Assembly: GCF_001646655.1 (NCBI RefSeq) | Contig: NZ_LPZN01000002.1 | Coordinates: forward strand, 205,960 to 269,959 | Reading direction: 5' to 3' | Source: Rhodococcus gordoniae | GTDB lineage: Bacteria > Actinomycetota > Actinomycetes > Mycobacteriales > Mycobacteriaceae | Length of the DNA stretch: 64,000 bases | Part shown: one piece after another, positions 52,133 to 58,971 of the stretch | How positions within the stretch are numbered: position 1 is the first letter of the stretch | Layout: each line of letters starts with the position of its first letter | The notes under the pieces: generated by a model | Told to the model about the DNA's origin: nothing | Databases searched by the model: none | The model's input: only the letters and a program-made list of their open reading frames with translations | Position numbers and translations under genes: made by a program

Positions 52133-53259
52133 TTGATCTTCCTAACGGATGGGAACTGAAGAACCTCAACGAAGTCGTCGAACTGAAGCGTGGGTTCGAC
52201 CTTCCGGCCCGGGAACGACGTGGAGGCCCCTACCCAGTATTAAGCGCGGGTGCCGCCGCAGGCTGGCATGATTCCGGTCCTATTAAAGGCCCAGGAATGG
52301 TGGTTGGTCGTGCAACGAACCTTGGTGTACCGACATGGTCAGACGGCGACTTTTGGCCACTCAATACAACGCTCTACGCGGCAAACTTTTACGATAATCA
52401 CCCCAGATTTGTATTTCATCTATTTGAGAATATGGATCTCAGTGGCTTCGATTCGGGCAGTGTTCAGCCGATGTTGAACCGAAATTACATTGCTAAGCTC
52501 AAAGTGCTAGTTCCACCATTCGCCGACCAAAGGGCTATCGCCGAGGTCCTCGGTGCCCTCGACGACAAGATCGCCGCGAACCGTGAGCTGGCTGACGTAG
52601 CGCAGGCACTCCTTTCCGCAAGATTCTCCGCACTTCAGTTAGACGAGGACTACGGGGACCAAATTCGCTTGGATACGTATTTTGAACTGAACCCGAAGTG
52701 CGCGAAACCTCAAGCGGACGAGCCGACGTACCTGGACATGAAAAATCTTCCAACTTCCGACATGCTGGTCTCAGATTGGGACCAGCGACCAGCGAAGAGC
52801 GGAACTAGGTTTATGAACGGCGACACCCTGCTCGCGCGAATAACTCCTTGCCTTGAAAATCGGAAGGTCGGGTACGTCGACTTTCTTGACGACGGGGAAG
52901 TGGCCTTGGGCTCCACTGAGTACATTGTGTTCAGAGCGCGACCGGGCGTACCCAAGGAGCTGGCGTTCTTCCTGACGACAAGCTCGCGTTTCAGGGCGAC
53001 CGCTATGCAGCACATGGTCGGCACGTCGGGGCGTCAGAGGCTCTCGGCCGCCGACGTTGCCGGCTTTACCCTCAGGAAGATCGAGGATTCGAAGTTGGCC
53101 GAGTGGGGCGCCGATGCGGCTCCACTGCTGAAGCACCTCGGCTCCTTACGGGATGAAAACAGGACGTTGGCTTCCTTGCGGGAGGCGCTCCTACCTCGTC
53201 TCATGTCAGGTGAGCTACGGGTACGAGACAGGGAAAGGCTTGTAGAAAACCTTATATGA
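52129..53259 (+). CDS. hsdS: Type I restriction-modification system, specificity subunit
   Basis: A 376-residue HsdS with two target-recognition domains (about 1-120 and 185-310). Each is followed by a conserved helical region: FADQRAIAEVLGALDDKIAAN (about 135-155) and LREALLPRLMSGELRV near the C-terminus. The GTG at 52129 overlaps hsdM. Base composition drops sharply in the recognition domains (52,220-52,520 and about 52,660-52,860 are far more AT-rich than the conserved parts), as expected where recognition modules are exchanged by recombination. The recognised DNA sequence cannot be predicted from this. Confidence 0.93.
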   Translation: MIDLPNGWELKNLNEVVELKRGFDLPARERRGGPYPVLSAGAAAGWHDSGPIKGPGMVVGRATNLGVPTWSDGDFWPLNTTLYAANFYDNHPRFVFHLFENMDLSGFDSGSVQPMLNRNYIAKLKVLVPPFADQRAIAEVLGALDDKIAANRELADVAQALLSARFSALQLDEDYGDQIRLDTYFELNPKCAKPQADEPTYLDMKNLPTSDMLVSDWDQRPAKSGTRFMNGDTLLARITPCLENRKVGYVDFLDDGEVALGSTEYIVFRARPGVPKELAFFLTTSSRFRATAMQHMVGTSGRQRLSAADVAGFTLRKIEDSKLAEWGADAAPLLKHLGSLRDENRTLASLREALLPRLMSGELRVRDRERLVENLI

Positions 53260-53408
53260 GGGGTCTGGGTCGCCATATGTGTAAAGGATCTACGAATCGT
53301 GGCGACCCCGCGGGTTGCATAAGCACGAACAAGAGAAACGGTAGATGGCTCCGTTCTGGCACGAAACCCACCGCACCGACTGCTTGTCGTCGACATAATC
53401 GTAGACGG

Positions 53409-53504
53409 ATGGTCGTCGACCAGTCGCCCGCGCCGGGTGCCCGCATCGACAAGGGTGACGCTGTTCTAGCTGTGGTGAAGGAAGATGAGTTCAATGGGTA
53501 CTGA
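53409..53504 (+). pseudogene. Remnant of the PASTA-protein 3' end
   Basis: The frame ending at 53504 reads VVDQSPAPGARIDKGDAVL and then AVVKEDEFNGY. This parallels the end of the intact gene at 62291-63061 (VVVDQAPSVGASIGEGDPVL, then SVLKEDEFSGC). Upstream of about 53400 the similarity is lost and no signal or membrane segment remains. It is a truncated copy of the last PASTA segment, left downstream of hsdS. Confidence 0.75.
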
Positions 53505-53919
53505 ACTGGATGACGCGCCGTTCATCGAGGCGATAGACGCGATGACTCCACGCGATTGGGAAGAGCTGCGATCGCTCGTCTCCAACCTCGATAGCTATTC
53601 GAGCAGTTGTGCTCGCGACGACACTGCGGCCGCCGAGGCATCGGCCGATTTGTCTGTGGTTGGTTGGGCATGGGACTTTCTGCACGATCGCGGCTTGATC
53701 GTCCCGTTCGATTGGCCCAGTTGGGAAGGCAAAGCGGTGCTCGAACTTTCCGATCCGCGCCCGATCGGTCATGCGTCGGCAGCAGATTGCCTGCGGTACT
53801 TGACCGTATCGGTTCGAGCTGATCGGTATGTGGTCGGCGCGTTCGAGAGCTACGTGGAGGACGGCTTGATGGGAAGTCTGCTACGTCGGCTGCTCGAAAC
53901 CACCGGAAACGCAAGCTGA
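53485..53919 (+). CDS. DUF6508-like protein
   Basis: A 144-residue acidic protein that I match tentatively to DUF6508. The N-terminal TPRDWEELRSLVSNLDSY, the central WAWDFLHDRGLIVPFDWPSW and the C-terminal CLRYLTVSVRADRYVVGAFE are the visible blocks. The start is the ATG at 53485 (with GAAGGAAG directly upstream) or the ATG at 53494. Both lie inside the PASTA remnant, so its translation signals were supplied by that remnant. Function unknown. Confidence 0.65.
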   Translation: MSSMGTELDDAPFIEAIDAMTPRDWEELRSLVSNLDSYSSSCARDDTAAAEASADLSVVGWAWDFLHDRGLIVPFDWPSWEGKAVLELSDPRPIGHASAADCLRYLTVSVRADRYVVGAFESYVEDGLMGSLLRRLLETTGNAS

Positions 53920-54653
53920 CGGAAACGAAAAGCGGGCGCCCTGCGGGCGGCTGCGCTCGACCGATCGGAGACCCTTCGGGTCCTTGAGTCGTCGTCCCCT
54001 TCCCCAAGGCTGCCCGGTCGCCATGCCCCGATAGACCGTCTCGGCCAGCACTTCTGGCCCCACGTCGCATAGGACGCGCGGCTTGTACTGGACCCGGTCG
54101 TTCGTGTCGACCCTCACGATCGGGTGCTCCACCACCAGCTGCGGAGACGAAGGATACTGGTGCCCAGTCGGTTTCGAATCCGAGGAATGTCACCCGAAAT
54201 TCGCAGCGTCGAGCGCTGACGTCGGACTGTGGGAGACGAGCGACGAATGCGTCGATGTGCCTCGGATACCGGAACGGCCCTCGTGCACGTCGATGCGGAA
54301 GAAACAACTCGAGCCCTCCGACCGTGGCGGTTGAAGGACGAACAGTCAGAGCGTCAGAAATGAACCTGGTGGCCAGGTGAAGGAGCGGCCCGAGACGGCC
54401 GATTGCTGGTGCACGCCTCTGATAGGCGTGTGGATAGAATCCACCCTACGGTGCATGACAGGTTCCTTCTGTCTTGTGCCCAGACCCCGGGTCAGGTGTT
54501 GGCGCACCTTCCGGGGTCGACCTGTATTCAGATCGTTGCAGGGATGGTGCCACGCGAGTTGATCAACGTCAACTCGAACATGTGTTCCATAGTGCCTGTC
54601 GTAGGTGGAGAGTGGTGATCCGGCGATCCAGCGAGCTATGGAGGATTATGGCC
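53920..54653. other. Gene-poor stretch with one duplicated segment
   Basis: I find no convincing gene here. A leftward frame at 53881-54135 (84 residues) lacks a recognisable ribosome binding site and family. The one clear element is the 45-base repeat at 54213-54257. Short hairpins occur near 54417-54431. The stretch is probably the debris of insertions between hsdS and the ATPase gene. Confidence 0.5.
54213..54257 (+). repeat. Duplicated 45-bp segment, copy A
   Basis: The first 22 bases (starting GCGCTGACGTCGGACTG) are identical to 63102-63123. After a 2-base insertion, CGAGCGACG and GCGTCGA also match. It lies between the PASTA remnant and the broken YdcF-like gene, the same order as in copy B. 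Confidence 0.75.
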
Positions 54654-54717
54654 ATCTATAGGAATCTATGGGCATCTATGGGCACCTATGGAAAAAATTC
54701 CATAGGTGCCCATAGAT
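54654..54717. promoter_or_regulatory. Array of 10-bp repeats and a 20-bp inverted repeat at the ATPase promoter
   Basis: Four tandem 10-mers run ATCTATAGGA, ATCTATGGGC, ATCTATGGGC, ACCTATGGAA (54654-54693). The last two, as ATCTATGGGCACCTATGGAA, are mirrored exactly at 54698-54717 across a 4-base AAAA spacer. Ten-base spacing puts every copy on one face of the helix. The array covers the -35 region of the ATPase promoter, so it is a likely cooperative repressor site. Confidence 0.8.
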
Positions 54718-54734
54718 CGCTATAATTTCCCATA
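54698..54734 (+). promoter_or_regulatory. Leaderless promoter of the ATPase gene
   Basis: A perfect TATAAT at 54721-54726 lies seven bases before the ATG at 54734, so transcription should begin at or next to the start codon. TTCCAT at 54698-54703 is the -35 candidate at 17-base spacing. No ribosome binding site is present, as expected for a leaderless actinobacterial mRNA. Confidence 0.75.
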
Positions 54735-55906
54735 TGGACCCCGCCCTGAACCCCTTCAAACCCGGGTCGGGTCTTCGACCACCTGCTCTTGAAGGCCGTG
54801 ATGCAGAGCGCGAGCAGTTCGATCTTCTCGTGGCGCGTAGCAAGCTTCGAAACTACGACCGAGGGATGATTTTGTCGGGACTGCGCGGCGTCGGGAAGAC
54901 GACGTTGCTCAATACGCTCGCCGAGCACGCAGAGAACCAGGGATGGCTGGTGATCGGCATCGAGGCTCGTCCGAACGAAGCCGGTGTCGCTGCGGTACGG
55001 GCCAAACTTGGCAACGAGCTTGCCGCTGGACTGCGTCGTTTCAGTCGTCGCCACAGGCTGCAGAAGACACTTGATCATCTCGTCGAGCTGTCGCGGGGAT
55101 TTACTCTCGGTATCGGTCTCGGGCCCGCGAAAGTGGAGATCGCGCTGGACGGACACGCCGCGACCGGAGATCTGGATCTGGACCTCGAAGAATTGGTCGA
55201 AGCGATTTGTGACGAAATGAAGAAGCGGTCGACTGCCTTCGGGCTCTTCATCGACGAGATGCAAGACCTCGATCGGGATCTGCTGAGTGCGCTACTCGCC
55301 GTCCAGCATCGCGCGAGTCAACGCGAGTGGCCGTTCTTCATCGTGGGAGCCGGCCTGCCCAATTTACCTGCTGTCCTGGCCGATACGCGTTCGTACGCCG
55401 AGCGGCAGTTTACGTACAGCACCATCGGGCCCTTGACCGATGCTGATGCAGCCGACGCATTGCGCCTGCCGGTAGAGCGCCATGGTGGCGCGTTTACTTC
55501 CACCGCCCTCGAGATTCTGGTCGATGCCAGCGGTGGATATCCCTACTTCCTTCAAGAGTTCGGCAAGGCAATCTGGGCAGTGGCACAGGCAACGCCGTTC
55601 ACCGAGGACGATGCGCTTCTCGCAATAGACGAAGGACGTCGAGCACTCGACAACGGCTTCTTCCCCTCCCGGTGGAACCGCGCAACCGAACGCGAGCGGC
55701 GTTATATGCGTGCCATTGCTGCTACTGGTGAGAAGGCGCCTCGATCCGGCACCGTGGCCGCTCTGATGGGTCAGTCCACTTCCGCCATCAGCGACGTTCG
55801 CGACTCTGCCATCAAGAAGGGGCTCGTCTGGTCTCCGGAACACGGCCGGATCGGCTTCACGGTCCCAGGCATGGACGACTTCATTCGTCGCCAACCCGAG
55901 GACTGA
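54734..55906 (+). CDS. AAA-family ATPase (AAA_16/Orc1-like) inserted in the RM locus
   Basis: A 390-residue P-loop ATPase. Walker A is GLRGVGKTT (49-57), Walker B is LFIDEMQDLD (171-180) with Glu175, and a sensor region follows (FFIVGAGLPNLP). The C-terminal part (about 310-390) looks like a winged helix (GTVAALMGQSTSAISDVRDSAIKKGLV). The fold matches the archaeal ATPase/Cdc6-like group found in mobile and defence loci. The start at 54734 fits a leaderless message. It stands alone between two halves of a duplicated block and is probably an inserted module. Partner and role are unknown. Confidence 0.82.
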   Translation: MDPALNPFKPGSGLRPPALEGRDAEREQFDLLVARSKLRNYDRGMILSGLRGVGKTTLLNTLAEHAENQGWLVIGIEARPNEAGVAAVRAKLGNELAAGLRRFSRRHRLQKTLDHLVELSRGFTLGIGLGPAKVEIALDGHAATGDLDLDLEELVEAICDEMKKRSTAFGLFIDEMQDLDRDLLSALLAVQHRASQREWPFFIVGAGLPNLPAVLADTRSYAERQFTYSTIGPLTDADAADALRLPVERHGGAFTSTALEILVDASGGYPYFLQEFGKAIWAVAQATPFTEDDALLAIDEGRRALDNGFFPSRWNRATERERRYMRAIAATGEKAPRSGTVAALMGQSTSAISDVRDSAIKKGLVWSPEHGRIGFTVPGMDDFIRRQPED

Positions 55907-56058
55907 CACGTCATACAGTTCATCCGTTGTCAGATATACCCATAATCGATCTTGCCTCTGATGACATCTCCTCGGGCTTCGGTCCGCCCGTATCCGGACG
56001 GAACATGCTGGCGCACTCCCGCACGGTCCACATTCGATCGCATCGCGAGGGGATTCGC

Positions 56059-56403
56059 AGGGGAGTTGTGCGCCGGACAGTAGTCGCAGCGCAGCGATAC
56101 TGGGTGTTTTGACGGGGCTGGCCGCGGCAGCACCCGCACCCGACACCGTGGTGAACGGCACCCTATCGATCACCCCGCTGTGCCGGGGAACAATCGACGC
56201 ACTGATTGTCCTCTGTACGGAATGGGAGCGGCTCACCACGCGCTTCCCACTGATGCGCGACCTCGATCCGCGCGGCCCGCACCTCGTCGTCCTCGGTGCC
56301 GGCCTCACGGAAGACGGCAAAATCCGTCCTTCAGCGCGCGATGATCAACTTCCGCCAGGTGGTCGACGCCCGTACTCCGATCGCAGGCATCGTGGCTGCG
56401 TAG
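56059..56403 (+). pseudogene. Broken YdcF-like (DUF218) exported protein gene, copy A
   Basis: This copy parallels 63392-63930. The start codon position reads AGG instead of ATG, a frameshift leads to a TGA near 56112, and then VVNGTLSITPLCRGTIDALI and HLVVLGAGLTEDGKIRP are preserved in another frame. After that the middle of the gene is deleted and the sequence jumps to the last codons (MINFRQVVDARTPIAGIVAA). It is clearly non-functional. Confidence 0.85.
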
Positions 56404-56418
56404 GTCGAACCGTGAAGA

Positions 56419-56931
56419 TCAGGACAGCGCGTTCGCTCGTCGTGTCAACATCTGACTGATCTCCGAAATATTCTTCGTCAGTTCGAAATTGACCCATCCG
56501 GCGACCTCCCAGAGGGCGCTGGGATCGGGCATGAGGCCGACGATGACGGTGTCCGGATCGGTGGCTTCGAGGAGCCCGGCCCATTCGTCGCGCAGAGCTC
56601 GAAGGCGACCTTCGGAACCGGACCAGTCGTGATCGTCGGGCGCCACTGGGCTCCCTCCACGGCACACGGTGAGGGTGTTCGACCACCACCATTCGATATG
56701 CCACAGCAGCCACGCGATCGTGGTCTCGGGAAGGACCTCAGCGGTCTCATCGGGCCAGTCGGCAACGAGCCTGCCATCGACCCGTCGGACGGCGACGCAA
56801 TTGGACGACGGTTCCCAGTGCGTGGCCGCGTCGTCGATGCGGGGAAACACGTGCTGGTCGGCGAACAGCCAGACCAACTCGAGTTGCTTCATCAGGGTGC
56901 GCGTAGCCGGCGGCAGAGCTTCCGAGGTCAT
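56419..56931 (-). CDS. DinB-like (DfsB) family protein
   Basis: A 170-residue four-helix protein of the DinB/DfsB type. The helix TIAWLLWHIEWWWSNTL, with the conserved HIEWWW, and the later WSGSEGRLRALRDEWAGLL and WEVAGWVNFELTKNISEI are visible. Such proteins bind a metal and act as thiol-dependent transferases; some are damage-induced. I use the ATG at 56931. The frame runs further upstream but overlaps the next gene. A link to the restriction locus is only positional. Confidence 0.7.
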   Translation of the reverse strand: MTSEALPPATRTLMKQLELVWLFADQHVFPRIDDAATHWEPSSNCVAVRRVDGRLVADWPDETAEVLPETTIAWLLWHIEWWWSNTLTVCRGGSPVAPDDHDWSGSEGRLRALRDEWAGLLEATDPDTVIVGLMPDPSALWEVAGWVNFELTKNISEISQMLTRRANALS

Positions 56932-56983
56932 ATGCGAATCATCCACGACCGGCGACGCCCGAGTAAGCAGACATGTGAACGAT

Positions 56984-57595
56984 CTACGGCGCCCCGAACC
57001 CGTAGGTGAATTCACCGCTGCTCCAGTTCATCGTCGCGTGGTACTTGTAACCCCGCATCCGACCACCCCCGACGTCTTCGGTGCCCACGAAACATTCGAA
57101 TACCGTGGTGGTTTCGTTGAGATTATCCGTGGAGCCGCCGTTGACGGGGGAACACGTCACCGAGAGCACCGGACCGTCGAACATGCCCTTGTTCACGTGC
57201 TCGAGCGCCATCTCTTCGATACTCGCCTCGATGTTCGTCACGCTCAACGCCCGGGAAGCGCGTTCCGCCGCATCGGCAGCCTCTTGCTCGGCGCGTTCCG
57301 CTTCGATGCGCTCGGCTTCACGCTTCGCCGCTTCTTCCAGCGCAGATGCCTGAGCGGCGACCTGGGCGTCGTGGTTGATCTTCCACGTCACCGTCCCACC
57401 GACAGCTGCGAGTGCCACCACCAGCAACGTCATGACGACGACCCGCTTCCGGAACCAACGCGTCGTCTCGGGTGTCTCGTCGTCGCCTGATTCGGGTTCG
57501 GGGAAATCGAGCCACGTCGTCCCGTCCCAATATCGTTGCCCGCCGTGGGGGTCCGGGTACCAGCCGGCCGGCGCCGGCGACTTGTCGTTCGACAT
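56984..57595 (-). CDS. DUF2510 membrane protein with coiled coil
   Basis: A 203-residue protein. It begins with a DUF2510 domain (PAPAGWYPDPHGGQRYWDGTTW, a WW-like module common in actinobacterial membrane proteins). A membrane helix follows (VVVMTLLVVALAAVGGTVTW, about residues 52-71), then an Ala/Glu-rich coiled coil (about 78-110) and a C-terminal exported domain with VTCSPVNGGSTDN and FECFVGTE, whose two cysteines may pair. It is membrane-anchored with the C-terminus outside. Function unknown. Confidence 0.75.
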   Translation of the reverse strand: MSNDKSPAPAGWYPDPHGGQRYWDGTTWLDFPEPESGDDETPETTRWFRKRVVVMTLLVVALAAVGGTVTWKINHDAQVAAQASALEEAAKREAERIEAERAEQEAADAAERASRALSVTNIEASIEEMALEHVNKGMFDGPVLSVTCSPVNGGSTDNLNETTTVFECFVGTEDVGGGRMRGYKYHATMNWSSGEFTYGFGAP

Positions 57596-57635
57596 TGCAC
57601 AGGGTCCTTACTCGGTGAACGAATCGTGGGGAAAA

Positions 57636-57668
57636 CCGGTGCGCCCGACCCCTCCTCGGGCGCACCGG
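57636..57668 (-). terminator. Rho-independent terminator behind the DUF4352 gene
   Basis: CCGGTGCGCCCGA (57636-57648) and TCGGGCGCACCGG (57656-57668) form a perfect 13-bp stem. On the minus strand it is followed by TTTTCCCC, just after the stop of the leftward gene at 57684. Confidence 0.88.
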
Positions 57669-57683
57669 CAGTAGGGGAGGCAG

Positions 57684-58316
57684 TTACCGCAGGGAGACGG
57701 TGACGCCGTTGGAGAACATCGAGTCGTGCAGCTCGATCGCCGTCGGAACTGCGTCGACCGGCATGTCGAACACGACCGGCATGGTGACCGTGTTGCCGGG
57801 GTTGATCTTGTCCCAGATCGGCACATCCGAGTCGAGGTTCAGGGCGGCCGAGGTGTCGGGTCCGAAGGTGCGTCCCTGCTCGTCGACGAGTTTCTGGTCG
57901 CTGGGGCTGAGGCTCTTCGGCTGATCCGAGATGTTGCTGACCGTCATCGTGACGATGACGAACTGCCCCTGAGCTTCCTTCGCGAGGTACGGGTTGTCGC
58001 CGAGTGTGCTGATGCCGGTCTCGACCCCGTTGACGACGAACTCGAACTTGCCGTCGCGAACAGGCGTGTTCATCGTCGCGGTTTCGTCCTCGACGACGTC
58101 CTCGGCGACGGGCGCCTCGGCCTCGATAGCCGCCGTCGTATCCGTCTTCGCAGACGTGCTGGGCTTGTCGTCGTCACCCCCGCCGGACACGGACGCGATG
58201 ACGAAGACGGCAACCAGTCCGCCGACGATCCACGGCCACTTCTTGCGTTTCTTCTGCTGGACGGGTCCGTAGCCGGCGGGAGGGACCGGAGCGCCGGGCT
58301 GGTGGGGCATGGTCAT
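57684..58316 (-). CDS. Membrane-anchored DUF4352 (immunoprotective-extracellular-like) protein
   Basis: A 210-residue protein with a Pro/Gly-rich cytosolic start, a KKRKK basic cluster and a membrane helix ([20 protein letters not shown]). It then has an acidic linker and a C-terminal DUF4352/MPT63-like beta-sandwich ([50 protein letters not shown]). The domain would lie outside the membrane. Such proteins are common in actinobacteria and of unknown role. It is preceded by the gene at 58348 in the same direction. Confidence 0.78.
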   Translation of the reverse strand: MTMPHQPGAPVPPAGYGPVQQKKRKKWPWIVGGLVAVFVIASVSGGGDDDKPSTSAKTDTTAAIEAEAPVAEDVVEDETATMNTPVRDGKFEFVVNGVETGISTLGDNPYLAKEAQGQFVIVTMTVSNISDQPKSLSPSDQKLVDEQGRTFGPDTSAALNLDSDVPIWDKINPGNTVTMPVVFDMPVDAVPTAIELHDSMFSNGVTVSLR

Positions 58317-58347
58317 GGCAAACCTCTATTCGGTGAGTGGAACGAAT

Positions 58348-58836
58348 TCAGCGGCCGAGGGTGAGATGCACACCCGAGTCGGCCTCGGCTTCGTCGTACG
58401 AGACGGAACCGCGGTGAGAGACCTCGACGTCATAGAACGACGCCCCGCGCGGCACGTCGGGGACGGTGAAGAAGAAGGTGCAGAAGTCGTCTTCACGGAC
58501 GCTGCCGGTCAGAGATCCCTTGGCGAGCAGCGTTCCGGTTTCGTCGGATACCCGGACCGCAGCGGCGGACGAAATGTCGTCGTAGCCACGGTCACCTTCG
58601 CATTCGAAGTCGGGGGTGCTGCTGTAGGTGGACCCGTCGACCAGGGTGATCGTGCCGTCGATGGTGAACAGTGCCGGAGCGGAAATCCGAGCGTTGATGA
58701 GGAAACCGGCCGCGGTCAGCGCGCCGACAACCGTCGCGGTGCACACACCGACCACCACGCCCGGCCAGAAGCGGGACGTGGCACGCTCTTCGGGCTCGGT
58801 GGACTCGGCGGGCACAGGAGCGAACTGAGTGGTCAC
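58348..58836 (-). CDS. Membrane-anchored exported protein, unknown function
   Basis: A 162-residue protein: a short cytosolic N-terminus, one membrane helix (FWPGVVVGVCTATVVGALTAAGFLI, about residues 23-47) and an external domain with FECEGDRGYDDISSAA and VREDDFCTFFFTVPDVPRG. The two cysteines are well placed for a disulfide. Similar single-pass proteins occur in Rhodococcus, but I do not recognise a family. It diverges from hsdR across a 135-base region containing the shared dyad. Confidence 0.68.
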   Translation of the reverse strand: MTTQFAPVPAESTEPEERATSRFWPGVVVGVCTATVVGALTAAGFLINARISAPALFTIDGTITLVDGSTYSSTPDFECEGDRGYDDISSAAAVRVSDETGTLLAKGSLTGSVREDDFCTFFFTVPDVPRGASFYDVEVSHRGSVSYDEAEADSGVHLTLGR

Positions 58837-58909
58837 GGCGATCTCCTGATCGTTCGAAGTGGACGTTCAGATCGTCGGCCGTACCCGTCGCGGAGCAGAT
58901 TTTCCGCTT

Positions 58910-58925
58910 GATAACCCCCTTTATC
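58910..58925. promoter_or_regulatory. 16-bp dyad upstream of hsdR (site 2)
   Basis: GATAACCCCCTTTATC lies 46 bases before the hsdR start, in a divergent intergenic region. It differs in one base from the reverse complement of the site upstream of the hsdM operon (48343-48358). Arms GATAA/TTATC form the dyad; the central C5 run is conserved. Confidence 0.65.
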
Positions 58926-58971
58926 GATTGGGTGTCTCGCTAGCTGGTTGATCAGCTTCTAAGTTGTGTGC

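Noticed and set aside
53881..54135. 84-residue leftward frame after the DUF6508 gene
   Set aside because: There is no ribosome binding site, no family and an overlap with the end of DUF6508; coding use is not convincing.
54654..54717. CRISPR array or transposon end
   Set aside because: The units are 10 bp without spacers, no cas or transposase genes are near, and the position over a TATAAT promoter fits an operator better.
55927..56112. 61-residue frame before the YdcF-like remnant
   Set aside because: It runs into the pseudogene out of frame and corresponds to non-coding sequence in copy B.
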